64,000 nucleotides of DNA, taken from assembly GCF_003367315.1 (NCBI RefSeq), contig NZ_CP031415.1, positions 1,238,001 through 1,302,000 on the forward strand. Reading direction: 5' to 3'. A model generated the notes under the pieces. The model saw only the letters and a program-made list of their open reading frames with translations. It had not been told where the DNA came from and did no database searches. Source of the DNA: Saccharospirillum mangrovi (GTDB lineage: Bacteria > Pseudomonadota > Gammaproteobacteria > Pseudomonadales > Natronospirillaceae). The position numbers and the translations under genes are program-made. This document shows, piece by piece, positions 44,142 through 53,424 of this stretch; positions within the stretch are counted from its first letter, which is position 1; each line of letters opens with the position of its first letter.

Positions 44142-45206
44142 GTGTCGCCTGCGTTGTTGCTGTTGTGCCGGCCCGGTTTTGAAAAAGAGTGCCTGGCGGA
44201 AATCACCGCCGTGGCCGCAGAACTTGGGCACAGCGGTTGGGCGCGGTTGGAAGCAGACTCGGGATTTATCCGCTTTGAATGCGCCAGTGCGCTGGCGCTC
44301 TACGACGCCCTCGCACCTTTGGTGTTCGCGCGCGATGTCTGGCCGTTGCTGGCGGAGATCGACAATTTGCCCGCCGCCGATCGCATTGCCCCCATCCTCG
44401 CCGCCTTAACAACGACACTCGGCACCGAGGCTCCGGCCTTTGGTCAACTGTTCTGCGATACCGCCGAAGGCGACGCTTATCGCGCTACCGCACGCTTTGC
44501 TGGCAAGTTCGTCCATCCACTGCGACAGGCGTTGCGCAGCGATGGCCGGCTGCTGGCAAAAGACGACGCCAAACGCCCCGCACTGCACGCCTTCTTCCCG
44601 GATTCCAGCCGTGTCTGGCTGGGCGTTGATCGGCCGACATTGCGACCGGCCTGGCCGATGGGCGTGGCGAGATTGAAATTCCCCGCCAGCGCGCCGAGCC
44701 GATCCACGCTCAAATTGGAAGAAGCCTTTCAGGTGTTTCTCGGCCCGGCCTGGCGCGAGCGCTTGAGCGACGACCGCACCGCCGTCGATCTCGGTGCCGC
44801 CCCCGGCGGCTGGACCTGGCAATTGGTCAAACGCGGTTTGCACGTTGATGCCGTCGATAATGGCCCCATGAATGACGAGCTGATGGCGACCGGCCAGGTC
44901 AGCCATCACCGCGCCGACGGCTTTCGCTGGCAGCCGGAGCACCCCGTTGATTGGCTGGTGTGCGACATGGTGGAACAGCCGGCGCGCGTGGCGGAGCGGA
45001 TGCTCGATTGGCTGGAAGCCGGTTGGGCGCGGCAGGCGGTTTTCAATTTGAAATTGCCGATGAAACAGCGCTGGGCGTGCTGGCGTGACATCCGTGAACG
45101 CATCGCTGAACGTCTGGCGGGTCGGCAGTACGAGCTGCAAGCCCGCCAGCTCTATTTCGACCGCGAAGAAATTACCCTTTATCTGGCGTTGGAGGATCGG
45201 CCATGA
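44142..45206 (+). CDS. rlmM: 23S rRNA C2498 2'-O-methyltransferase RlmM
   Basis: A 354-residue enzyme (E. coli 366). The N-terminal THUMP-like part starts SPALLLLCRPGFEKECLAEI. The Rossmann methyltransferase domain has DLGAAPGGWTWQLVKRG for S-adenosylmethionine and VDWLVCDMVEQPARVAERM with the catalytic residues; a lysine in FNLKLPMKQRW closes the tetrad. The start is GTG at 44142, giving VSPALLLLC; the longer frame overlaps yheT and is unlikely. tusA follows with a 4-base overlap. Confidence 0.95.
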   Translation: MSPALLLLCRPGFEKECLAEITAVAAELGHSGWARLEADSGFIRFECASALALYDALAPLVFARDVWPLLAEIDNLPAADRIAPILAALTTTLGTEAPAFGQLFCDTAEGDAYRATARFAGKFVHPLRQALRSDGRLLAKDDAKRPALHAFFPDSSRVWLGVDRPTLRPAWPMGVARLKFPASAPSRSTLKLEEAFQVFLGPAWRERLSDDRTAVDLGAAPGGWTWQLVKRGLHVDAVDNGPMNDELMATGQVSHHRADGFRWQPEHPVDWLVCDMVEQPARVAERMLDWLEAGWARQAVFNLKLPMKQRWACWRDIRERIAERLAGRQYELQARQLYFDREEITLYLALEDRP

Positions 45207-45457
45207 GCGCGCCGCACATTGAACAGGGTCACGATCACGAACTCGATACCCGCGGGCTGCGTTGCCCCGAACCGGTGATGATGCTGCACCGGCAGATTCG
45301 CACCATGGCCGCCGGTGAAACGGTGTTGATTCAAGCCACCGATCCAGCCACCCAGCGCGACATTCCGCAGTTCTGCGAATTCCTCGGCCATCAATTGCTG
45401 GAGCAAGACAGCCAGGGCGACGACTACCGTTACTGGGTGCGCAAGAAAGCCGACTGA
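45203..45457 (+). CDS. tusA: Sulfur carrier protein TusA
   Basis: An 84-residue TusA with the canonical LRCPEPVMMLHRQIR motif; the cysteine near residue 21 accepts persulfide from IscS for tRNA 2-thiouridine synthesis. The ATG at 45203 overlaps the rlmM stop (ATGA), so the genes are coupled. Its end overlaps the convergent MATE gene by 28 bases. It is closer to classical TusA than the CPLP protein at 29377. Confidence 0.93.
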   Translation: MSAPHIEQGHDHELDTRGLRCPEPVMMLHRQIRTMAAGETVLIQATDPATQRDIPQFCEFLGHQLLEQDSQGDDYRYWVRKKAD

Positions 45458-46851
45458 GCCGAGCCGGACGAAGGCCGGCTGAACCAGAACAGTCGCGTCA
45501 GCAGCAACACACCCGCAGTACTCAATCCCACCGTCAAGCCAACCCAGAAACCGGCCGCACCCAAGGCCGGCACCAGCCAATCGGTGAACGTCAACGCATA
45601 ACCGAGCGGCAGGCAGAAACCCCAGAAACTCAACACCATGATGTACATCGGCAGGCGGGTATCGCGATAGCCGCGCAAGGCGCTGATGCAAGTGACTTGC
45701 AAGACATCGGCAATCTGGAACAAAGCGGCGAAAGACAGCAGGCGAATGGTCACCGCCTGAACTTCAGCTACGCCGGTATAGAGGGTGGCTACCCACGGCG
45801 CGCCAACAAACAGGCCGGCGGCGTAGAGCAGGGCAATCGCCAACGCCAGTATCAGTGACGATCGGGCAACCAGATGGGCGGTGTTGAGCTGACGGGCGCC
45901 GATTAAAAAGCTGATGCGCAGTGTCAGCGCCATACCGATGCTCAGCGGAACCATAAAAATCAGCGATATCACGTTCAGCGCTATTTGATGGCCGGCGACA
46001 ACATTGGGGCCTAACGGCACCAAAAACAAAGCGATAACCGCAAACATGCTGACTTCGACAAAGATGGTAAAGCCGATGGGAATGCCCAGTTTCAGCAGGT
46101 ATTTCAGATCGGTCAGGTTTGGTGCGGCCCAATCCTGAACCAGATGGAAATCGCGATAGGTTTGACTGCGCTGCAAATACACCAGCAAGGCAGTAAAGGC
46201 CAACCAGTTGGAGATTGCCGTCGCCCAACCACAGCCCACACCACCGAAAGCCGGCAACCCCAGCTTGCCGTAAATAAAGATGTAGTTCAGCGGCAGGTTA
46301 ATGGCCGCGCTGAGCAGCGAAAACGCCATGATGACTTTGGTGTGGCCCAGACCATCGGTCAGTCCGCGCAAGGCGACCATCGCCATCATCGCCGGTACGC
46401 CCCAGACAAAGGCGCCGAGATAGCCCAGCGTAACACCCGAGGTGACCGGCTCCAGTTGGCGCCAATCGAGAAACGGCTGCACCTGGCCCAGTACCAATAC
46501 CATGATGACGCTGGCGGCAATCGCCACGTACAACCCTTGCCAGGTGATCGGCATGATGCGTTCAACCGTGGCGCTGCCACGATGGCCGGAAATAATCGGT
46601 TGCAACGCACTCAGAGTGCCGCCGAAGAACAGAAACAGCGGCGTCCACAAACTCGCACCAATGCCGACGCCCGCTAAATCTTCCGCACTGGCGTGGCCGG
46701 CCATCACTGTATCGATGACACCGTTGGCCATCATGGCCAACTGGGCGATCAGAATCGGACCGCCGAGAATGGCCAGAGTTTTCCACTCCGTCAGTGTGGT
46801 ATGGATCAGGCCAGCCCGGGTATCTGGCGAGGGTTGATGATCCTGATCCAC
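45430..46851 (-). CDS. MATE-family multidrug efflux pump (NorM-like)
   Basis: A 473-residue protein with about twelve helices. The N-terminal family segment is LGGPILIAQLAMMANGVIDT followed by VMAGHASAEDLAGVGIGAS, the second half repeats the fold (LKLGIPIGFTIFVEVSMFAV), and the last helices are glycine-rich. MATE pumps export cationic drugs and dyes by Na+ or H+ antiport; the aspartate in GVIDTVM is likely involved in coupling. Substrate cannot be read from the sequence. It is convergent with tusA. Confidence 0.92.
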   Translation of the reverse strand: MDQDHQPSPDTRAGLIHTTLTEWKTLAILGGPILIAQLAMMANGVIDTVMAGHASAEDLAGVGIGASLWTPLFLFFGGTLSALQPIISGHRGSATVERIMPITWQGLYVAIAASVIMVLVLGQVQPFLDWRQLEPVTSGVTLGYLGAFVWGVPAMMAMVALRGLTDGLGHTKVIMAFSLLSAAINLPLNYIFIYGKLGLPAFGGVGCGWATAISNWLAFTALLVYLQRSQTYRDFHLVQDWAAPNLTDLKYLLKLGIPIGFTIFVEVSMFAVIALFLVPLGPNVVAGHQIALNVISLIFMVPLSIGMALTLRISFLIGARQLNTAHLVARSSLILALAIALLYAAGLFVGAPWVATLYTGVAEVQAVTIRLLSFAALFQIADVLQVTCISALRGYRDTRLPMYIMVLSFWGFCLPLGYALTFTDWLVPALGAAGFWVGLTVGLSTAGVLLLTRLFWFSRPSSGSAQSAFLRTQ

Positions 46852-46999
46852 AGCGGCCTCCGGGCTCGAATTGAAAGGTTGGCTATTGTGCCTTTTTTTG
46901 GTGCGTTGGCAATGTACCTGCGGTCAACCACGGTTGGCCTCTTGTCAGCGACGTCCAGACCGGTAGACTGCCGCCGCCAAACCCATCCGATGATTGTGT

Positions 47000-47557
47000 A
47001 TGTCACCGTTAGCCCGCGAATTCTGGGAAGCCGATGTCGACCGTCTGCTGGCGACGCTGAACCCCTGGCTGGAACGCCAGTGGGGCGCTTGTCTGTGGGC
47101 GGGTGCGGGCGAGCCGGTGTATTTGCCGGCAACTGCGGGGCAGCCGCTGCATCGCATCGTCTTCGCACACGGCTACTTCAACTCGGCGCTGCACGAACTG
47201 GCACATTGGTGTCTGGCCGGCGCACAGCGGCGTCTGCTGGAAGATTACGGCTACTGGTATTGCCCGGACGGTCGCAGCGCAGAACAGCAGGCGGCGTTCG
47301 AGCAGGTGGAAGTCAAACCTCAGGCGTTGGAGTGGTGGCTGGCGGCGGCCTGCGGTCGGCGTTTTCGCACCAGTCGCGATAACCTCGGCGGCGAAGCGAC
47401 CGACGACCGGCCATTTCGATTTGCGGTGCAGCAACAGGCGCAGCGGTATTTCAAGGATGGTTTGCCGGAACGGGCAGCGCAGGCGGTTGAGCGGTTAACG
47501 CAAGGTTTCGATCAGCCCTGGCCGGACGCGGCTCACTTCGAACAGCCGCCGGCGTAA
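47000..47557 (+). CDS. epmC: Elongation factor P hydroxylase EpmC
   Basis: A 185-residue protein matching EpmC (YfcM; E. coli 182). The metal-binding motif LHELAHWCLAGAQRRL and the downstream VEVKPQALEWWLAAACGRRF are diagnostic. EpmC hydroxylates the lysylated lysine of EF-P. ATG at 47000 (SPLAREFWEADVDRLLATLN) is preferred over the in-frame TTG at 46994. EF-P, EpmA and EpmB are not in this window. Confidence 0.93.
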   Translation: MSPLAREFWEADVDRLLATLNPWLERQWGACLWAGAGEPVYLPATAGQPLHRIVFAHGYFNSALHELAHWCLAGAQRRLLEDYGYWYCPDGRSAEQQAAFEQVEVKPQALEWWLAAACGRRFRTSRDNLGGEATDDRPFRFAVQQQAQRYFKDGLPERAAQAVERLTQGFDQPWPDAAHFEQPPA

Positions 47558-47561
47558 CGGC

Positions 47562-50171
47562 TCAGCGACTGTCCTGCCCCGCAGCCGGGAGAATGGACGG
47601 ATCGGCCAGCTCAGTCAGCCAGTTTTGCAAGGCCTCAAGCGGCATCGGTTTGGCTAACCAATAACCCTGAATGGCGCCGCAGCCGAGGCGTTGCAGGTGT
47701 TGCACGGTAACTTCGTTTTCCACGCCTTCGGCAACCAGATCCAACCCCAGGGCTTTGCCCAATTGCACAATGGAACGCACCAGCACCTCGGCCGACGCGC
47801 TGCTTTGCAGTTGCTGCACAAATTGTTGATCGACCTTCAAACAATCGATCGGCAGTGCGTGCAAATACGACAACGACGAATAGCCGGTGCCGAAATCGTC
47901 GAGCGACACCCGCACCCCGGCCTGACGCAATTGTTCCAGGTTTGACACCGTCGGCGCCCAGTCGTCGATCAACATGGATTCAGTGATTTCCACCGCCAGC
48001 GAACCGGGCGCCAGCCGGTGTTCCGCCAAGGTATTGATCAACCGGGCGGGCAGGTTGGGGCGGGTTAAATCGCCAGCGCACAAATTGATCGACACGCACA
48101 TCGGCCAGCCGGCGGCGCTGAGTTGTGCGCTGGCGCGGCAGGCGGCTTGAATCACCCAATCGGTCAGCGCCGGCATCAAACCCGTGCGTTCGGCGATGGG
48201 GATGAATTCGCCCGGCGGAATCCACGCACCATCGGCCTGTGGCCAACGCACCAGAGCTTCGACGCCGTAGACGTGGTTGTCGGTCAGACGGCGTTGCGGT
48301 TGGTAGTGCAGCTCCAGTTCGTTGCGTGCAATGGCTTGTTTCAAGCGATACGCCAGGCGCAATCGTTCGGGCTGATACGGATCGGTGTCGGCGCGGTATT
48401 CCATAAACAGGCGGTTCTGGTTGATCGCCTGATCGACCGCCACCTGCGCTTTGCGAATCAAAGTACCCAAGGTGCGGCCATCTTCGGGCAGACGTGATGA
48501 ACCCAGGCGGCATTGCACGGCGATGTCGAGGCCGGGCAGGGCGATGGCGTCGTTCAGCGCCGCGTCGGCTGCCTTAGCCAATTCCGCCAGCGGGTGGCCG
48601 TCCGGGCCGTTGTCGAGAATCATCAGGAAGTTGCGGCCTTCCACCTGAGCGATGCGGCGCGGATGCGGTTCGCCCGGGTTCAACACCTGGGCACCGTATT
48701 GATGCAGCGGCAGCGATTCAATGCGTTGAGCGGCGCTGCGGGTCAGTTGATCGACGTTGGATTCACCCAGGGTATTGAGCAATTCGCGCAAATTATCGGG
48801 CCGGAAAATCACCAGTCGCAGCGGCGCGTCGGATTTGATGTGGTCGATGAATTGCGCAATTTGCGCCTTGTTCGGCAAGCCGGTTATGGGGTCGCGCAGC
48901 GCCTGACGCGTGGTTTCTTCCTGGTTACGTGCCAGGGCCCGCAACGCCCGGCGTTCACGATCGAGCGCATCGCGCGCCGAGGTTTCGGCCTGTTTCAGGC
49001 TGTCGGCAATCACCAGCGACAGCAGCGCCACCGCCATCACCAAACCCGCCGGCAAGGCGTATTGGGTGATCGGCGATACCGGCAGCCAACCCACGTTGCG
49101 CGTCATAAACAGCATGGCTGCGATCAAAAACGGCAGCCAGGAGGTTAAATAGAACACCGCCACCCGGCGCTGTCGGCGCAACGACAAGGCGCCAGTGGTC
49201 AGACTCAAACCCAATAGCCAGATCAAATCGGCCAAGACGAACATACTGATCCAGCGATAACTGATCCAAGGGCTGACCAGCACTGGCACCACGTTGACCA
49301 GCAACGAAATATTGAGCAGCCGGTTCATCAGCCCTAACTGACGCGTGCGCAACACGCCTTGGGTAAACAGAATCAGACCGATAAAGCCCAAAATGCCGAA
49401 TTCCGGTGCCCAGTTGACCAGATGCACGGAAATGGTCTGGCCCAGCAGCAGCCGGCTGTGGCCGTTGAGCAGCGCCACGCAAATCGACATGCTGAACACA
49501 AACAGCAGGTAGGGCGGGTAAATGGCGCGGCGGGTACTGACCCAGAGAAACAGGTTGAACACCAATACAAAGATAATGGCGCCGTAAAAAGTGCCCCAGA
49601 TGAAATTCTGCGCCGGCAGTTCGCGGTAGAACCGGCTTGCTTCCCACAGCGTCATCGGTGCTTGCACCGAACCCTGGCTGCGCAATTTCGACAACAGGAT
49701 GTAGCTGCCATCGTTGTAGTCGAAATTCATCGCCAGATGCGGGCGGAAGGTGGCTTCGTTCTGGCTGGGATGGGGTTGGCGGTCGCCTTCCTGAAATTGC
49801 TCAATCACCCGGCCGTCTTTCAACAGCCAGGCGTCGATCCAGTCGATGGTCGGGTAATCGAACGAAACCACTGAATCGAAGCTGAGGGGTTGTGAATCCT
49901 GGTGTCTGGCCGCAATCGGAACGGCAACCCAAAGGCTGCTACTGGTATAGCCGATGTTGGCCGGCTGACCATCGGGCGATTGAAAACCGCCCGACAGGAA
50001 GCGCTGATAGGCGTGCTGCCAGTCGGTATCCGCGGCTGGATCAATCCAGGTGTGGCTGTAATCAGCCAAATTGACTTGCTCGGTATCCGGCTGGAGGACC
50101 AATAAAGGCTCTGCCGCCCGGACCGATGCAATCACCAGGATCATCCAGATAGGGATGAACCAGTACTTCAC
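47562..50171 (-). CDS. Membrane-bound c-di-GMP phosphodiesterase: 7TMR-DISM sensor, degenerate GGDEF, EAL
   Basis: An 869-residue signalling protein. Signal peptide (ending ASVRAA), then a periplasmic 7TMR-DISMED2-like carbohydrate-binding domain (residues about 30-175) and seven helices (about 185-390). A GGDEF-like domain (about 420-590) has VEGRNF where GGDEF should be, so it is not a cyclase. The EAL domain (about 605-855) keeps VEALVRWP, SINLCAGDL, VEITESML, SLDDFGTGYSSLSYL, CLKVDQQFV and VAEGVEN, so it should hydrolyse c-di-GMP. Start GTG at 50171 with AAGGAG nine bases before. Its leader contains two hairpins. Confidence 0.9.
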   Translation of the reverse strand: MKYWFIPIWMILVIASVRAAEPLLVLQPDTEQVNLADYSHTWIDPAADTDWQHAYQRFLSGGFQSPDGQPANIGYTSSSLWVAVPIAARHQDSQPLSFDSVVSFDYPTIDWIDAWLLKDGRVIEQFQEGDRQPHPSQNEATFRPHLAMNFDYNDGSYILLSKLRSQGSVQAPMTLWEASRFYRELPAQNFIWGTFYGAIIFVLVFNLFLWVSTRRAIYPPYLLFVFSMSICVALLNGHSRLLLGQTISVHLVNWAPEFGILGFIGLILFTQGVLRTRQLGLMNRLLNISLLVNVVPVLVSPWISYRWISMFVLADLIWLLGLSLTTGALSLRRQRRVAVFYLTSWLPFLIAAMLFMTRNVGWLPVSPITQYALPAGLVMAVALLSLVIADSLKQAETSARDALDRERRALRALARNQEETTRQALRDPITGLPNKAQIAQFIDHIKSDAPLRLVIFRPDNLRELLNTLGESNVDQLTRSAAQRIESLPLHQYGAQVLNPGEPHPRRIAQVEGRNFLMILDNGPDGHPLAELAKAADAALNDAIALPGLDIAVQCRLGSSRLPEDGRTLGTLIRKAQVAVDQAINQNRLFMEYRADTDPYQPERLRLAYRLKQAIARNELELHYQPQRRLTDNHVYGVEALVRWPQADGAWIPPGEFIPIAERTGLMPALTDWVIQAACRASAQLSAAGWPMCVSINLCAGDLTRPNLPARLINTLAEHRLAPGSLAVEITESMLIDDWAPTVSNLEQLRQAGVRVSLDDFGTGYSSLSYLHALPIDCLKVDQQFVQQLQSSASAEVLVRSIVQLGKALGLDLVAEGVENEVTVQHLQRLGCGAIQGYWLAKPMPLEALQNWLTELADPSILPAAGQDSR

Positions 50172-50189
50172 AATTGCAGTCTCCTTGGC

Positions 50190-50235
50190 GGGAACCTCCG
50201 GCTCCCTAAGTGAGCCTGGCGGATCCGGCCAGGCT
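50190..50235 (-). promoter_or_regulatory. Two tandem hairpins in the leader of the EAL gene
   Basis: Just 5' of the ribosome-binding site (50181-50186) of the EAL gene are two stems. GGGAGCC-GGA-GGTTCCC (50190-50206, one G-T pair) and AGCCTGGC-CGGATCC-GCCAGGCT (50213-50235, 8 bp). They could regulate translation. They do not resemble the c-di-GMP-I riboswitch (no conserved GGCAAACC-type loop seen). Confidence 0.5.
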
Positions 50236-50389
50236 TATTCCCTACGGTCGGTACACGCAGTCCCAGCCGAAACCTTAGACTAGCGGCAGGCTGGCCGTGC
50301 AGCAAGGCTGGAAGTTAAAGTGATTTATTAAGTTCATTAAAAAATACGGTGCCTGGCGCTTTCCATAAGCCCGACAGCGGCACAGAAAT

Positions 50390-50681
50390 TCGAGACTGGC
50401 CGAAAAATGCGCTACAATCGCCGCCCCCGAGCACAGGCTCCATGCCACAAGGCACAGAGCCCGGTTGCTGGGTGGATCGAACGCCCAATAGGGTGATCGC
50501 GTTCTTTAATGGCTCTGTTGAGCCAAGCAATATCCGTCCGTTATCCGGCTGCCTCAGTGCGCCGAGTTCGGGCATAGGCAGGCCGCCCATATTGCCGGTT
50601 AATCCGGTCGGGACGGTCATTTAAGCAATCACGCCCCAGCCGTTGAATCGCTGACGGGCGCAAGCAATTAAGTGTGACTCT
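50390..50681 (+). promoter_or_regulatory. Promoter and long structured leader of the RhlB-like gene
   Basis: TCGAGA (50390-50395), 17-base spacer and TACAAT (50413-50418) form a promoter, with a start near 50425 and so a leader of about 255 bases. Hairpins inside include GGCTC-CA-TGCC-ACAA-GGCA-CA-GAGCC (50436-50461), GAACGC...GCGTTC (50479-50504) and GGCTC-TGTT-GAGCC (50511-50524). The GGCTC/GAGCC arms of two hairpins can exchange partners. The rest of the 510-base gap between the EAL and RhlB genes shows no coding potential I trust. Confidence 0.55.
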
Positions 50682-52148
50682 GTGACCAATCAATCTCGCA
50701 AACCCCGTAAACCCCGCTGGCATATCTCTCAGTTCAAAGTTCCCGAAGCTCCAGGCAAAGTCCGATTCCACGACCTCTTCCTTCCCATTGCTCTGATGCG
50801 CGCCATCCATGAGCTGGGTTATGAATATTGCAGCCCGATCCAGGGCATGACGCTGCCGTACACCCTGGCCGGCCACGACTGCATCGGCAAAGCTCAGACC
50901 GGTACCGGCAAAACCGCCGCCTTCCTGATCACCGTCATCACCGATCTGATGGAACACCGTCTGCCGGAACAATACGCCGGCGAGCCGCGCGCCCTGATTC
51001 TGGCGCCGACGCGTGAACTGGCACTGCAAATCGCCGAAGACGCCAAACTGCTGACCAAACACAGCCGCCTGAAAGTGGCCGCTCTGGTCGGTGGAATGGA
51101 CATGGATAAACAGCGCAAGCAATTGCAGGAAAGCCGTCTCGACATTCTGGTCGCCACGCCGGGCCGCCTGCTCGACTTCATGAACCGTAAGGAAGTCTTC
51201 CTCGATCAGGTCGAAACCCTGGTCATCGACGAAGCCGACCGCATGCTCGACATGGGCTTTATCCCGGACATCAAATCCATCGTTCGCGCCACGCCGCGCA
51301 ATGAAGAACGTCAGACGTTGATGTTCAGCGCCACCTTCTCTTACGACATCCTCAACCTGGCCGAACGCTGGACTCAGGACGCCGTGCGTGTGGAAGTCGA
51401 ACCCAAGGTGAAAACCGCCGAGCAGGTCGAGCAACACGTCTTCCTGGTCACCGCCGACGAAAAGTACAACCTCCTGCGTCACGTCCTGAAACAGCCGGGT
51501 GCTGATAAAGTTATGGTGTTCGCCAACCGCCGCGACATCGTGCGCGATCTGAGCGACCGCCTGCGCAAAGACGGCATCCAGAACCAGGTGTTGTCCGGCG
51601 AAGTGCCGCAAGCCAAGCGCGTTAAAACGCTCGACAACTTCAAAGAAGGCAAGGTGCAAGTACTGGTCGCGACCGACGTCGCCGGCCGTGGCATTCACGT
51701 TGACGGCGTATCTCACGTAGTCAACTACACCCTGCCGGAAGACCCGGAAGATTACGTGCACCGCATTGGTCGTACCGGCCGCGCCGGCGCCAAAGGCCAG
51801 TCGATCAGCTTCGCCTGCGAAGACGACTCCTTCCAGATTCCTGCGATCGAAGACTACATTAAGCGCAAGATCGATCTGGAACAGCCGCCGGAAGACTGGC
51901 TGCAGGATCTGCAAGCCGCCGATGTGGCAGGCGCAGCTGACCGGGCAGACGCTGAAGCTGCTGCGTTGCGCGCAAACGACCACTACGATGACGCTGATGA
52001 TGGTGAAGACGACAACATCGGCAACCGCGCCGATGATCACAGCGACACCTATGTCGATTTGTCAGAAGTGGACGCGAACTCAGACGAGGAAGACGACACC
52101 GACGACGAGTCTGAAACCGACGTCGAACGCCGGGAAGGTTCTGTCTGA
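50682..52148 (+). CDS. rhlB: DEAD-box RNA helicase, RhlB-like, with acidic C-terminal tail
   Basis: A 488-residue DEAD-box helicase. Q-motif [15 protein letters not shown], Walker [10 protein letters not shown], motif [18 protein letters not shown] as MFSATFS, and motif [17 protein letters not shown] are all present. The N-terminal block [20 protein letters not shown] fits RhlB, a degradosome helicase in enterobacteria. Start is GTG at 50682. The last 70 residues are highly acidic (D and E runs, e.g. [11 protein letters not shown]-like), whereas E. coli RhlB ends in a basic tail. A long structured leader precedes it. Confidence 0.88.
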   Translation: MTNQSRKPRKPRWHISQFKVPEAPGKVRFHDLFLPIALMRAIHELGYEYCSPIQGMTLPYTLAGHDCIGKAQTGTGKTAAFLITVITDLMEHRLPEQYAGEPRALILAPTRELALQIAEDAKLLTKHSRLKVAALVGGMDMDKQRKQLQESRLDILVATPGRLLDFMNRKEVFLDQVETLVIDEADRMLDMGFIPDIKSIVRATPRNEERQTLMFSATFSYDILNLAERWTQDAVRVEVEPKVKTAEQVEQHVFLVTADEKYNLLRHVLKQPGADKVMVFANRRDIVRDLSDRLRKDGIQNQVLSGEVPQAKRVKTLDNFKEGKVQVLVATDVAGRGIHVDGVSHVVNYTLPEDPEDYVHRIGRTGRAGAKGQSISFACEDDSFQIPAIEDYIKRKIDLEQPPEDWLQDLQAADVAGAADRADAEAAALRANDHYDDADDGEDDNIGNRADDHSDTYVDLSEVDANSDEEDDTDDESETDVERREGSV

Positions 52149-52151
52149 TCC

Positions 52152-53291
52152 ATGGCCACCGGCCTGCGCATCGTCGCCGATGAAAACATGCCCCACGTCG
52201 AACCCTGGTTCGACGCGGTGGCAGCGTCCATCACCCGTGTCGCCGGCCGCAGCCTGACCCACGCCGACCTGAAAGACGCCGATGTCCTGCTGGTCCGCTC
52301 GGTCACCAAAGTGAATAAAGATTTACTGGCGGGCACCCCGGTCCGCTTCGTCGGCAGTGCCACCATCGGCACCGACCATGTCGATACCGCCTGGCTCGCC
52401 GAACAAAACATCCCGTTTCACCACGCCCCCGGCTGTAACGCTCAATCCGTTGTTGATTGGGTGCTGTCCGTCTTTGCCCGTCTGCATTTGGATGCCGACC
52501 TGAACTGGTGGCAAAAAACCATCGGCGTTGTTGGCGCCGGCAATGTCGGCGGTCTGTTGGTGAAACGCTTAAACGCTTTGGGCGTGCGCACCCTGGTGTG
52601 CGACCCGCCCCGCGCTGAACGCGAAGGCCACGCCGGCTTCACCGACCTCGATACCTTATTGAGCGCCGCCGACATCGTTTGCCTGCACGCGCCCCTGGTG
52701 CGTGACGGCAATCACCCAACCCTCGGCATGATCGGCGCTGAACAACTCGCCAAACTCAAGCCCGGCGCCTGGTTGCTCAACGCCGGTCGCGGCTCGGTGA
52801 TTCAGGAAGCGCCGTTGCAACAGGTGCTGGACGCCGGCCACATTCAAGCGGTGTTGGACGTCTGGCCCGACGAGCCACGCGTCAGCGAGCGCTTACTGAA
52901 CTCAGTCGTCCACGCCAGTCCGCACGTGGCCGGTTACAGCCAGGAAGGCAAATGGACCGGCACCCGCATGCTCGCCGAAGCCCTATACGCCTGGGCAGGC
53001 GAACCTTTACCCCAAGGCCCCGACCTTCCCGAAGGCCCCAGCCTCGACGCGGCCTTCTTCAATACCGACACCCCGGAACGCCTGGGCAGCGAACTGATCC
53101 AGGCGCTGCACGATCCGGCGCGCGACAGTGTCGCCATGCATCAAAGTGTGACTGACGGTGCTATCCAACCGGCTGACTTTGATTTGCTGCGCAAGCAATA
53201 TCCGCAGCGCCGTGAAATCGGCGCCGCCCGACTGGCGAATGTGCCAGAGCGCGCGCGAGATTGGTTTTGTGCTTTAGGGTTCAAGCCCTAG
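52152..53291 (+). CDS. pdxB: Erythronate-4-phosphate dehydrogenase PdxB
   Basis: A 379-residue 2-hydroxyacid dehydrogenase of vitamin B6 synthesis. DENMPHVEPWFDAVAASIT is the PdxB start, then VGSATIGTDHVD. The NAD site is GVVGAGNVGGLLVKRLNALG, the catalytic region includes LNAGRGSVIQEAPLQ and HASPHVAGYSQEGKWTGTR, and a PdxB-specific C-terminal dimerisation domain ends the protein. It begins 3 bases after the rhlB stop, so it may be co-transcribed. Confidence 0.96.
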   Translation: MATGLRIVADENMPHVEPWFDAVAASITRVAGRSLTHADLKDADVLLVRSVTKVNKDLLAGTPVRFVGSATIGTDHVDTAWLAEQNIPFHHAPGCNAQSVVDWVLSVFARLHLDADLNWWQKTIGVVGAGNVGGLLVKRLNALGVRTLVCDPPRAEREGHAGFTDLDTLLSAADIVCLHAPLVRDGNHPTLGMIGAEQLAKLKPGAWLLNAGRGSVIQEAPLQQVLDAGHIQAVLDVWPDEPRVSERLLNSVVHASPHVAGYSQEGKWTGTRMLAEALYAWAGEPLPQGPDLPEGPSLDAAFFNTDTPERLGSELIQALHDPARDSVAMHQSVTDGAIQPADFDLLRKQYPQRREIGAARLANVPERARDWFCALGFKP

Positions 53292-53424
53292 CAATCGACC
53301 CACGGTCGTCTTCAATACCCCGCCTCGAACATTGCCAATTTCACTCAGGCACACCAAAGTAAGCGCTCCGTTACCGGCGTCGTCATTTCCGGCTGCGCCT
53401 TAATACACTGAGTGTCGCCAACCC

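Noticed and set aside
50172-50330. c-di-GMP-I riboswitch before the EAL gene
   Set aside because: The conserved bulges and the tetraloop-receptor sequences of that class are not present.
50541-52040. Long minus-strand frame (499 codons) opposite the RhlB-like gene
   Set aside because: A mirror frame of a gene with all DEAD-box motifs; its translation is low-complexity and unlike known proteins.
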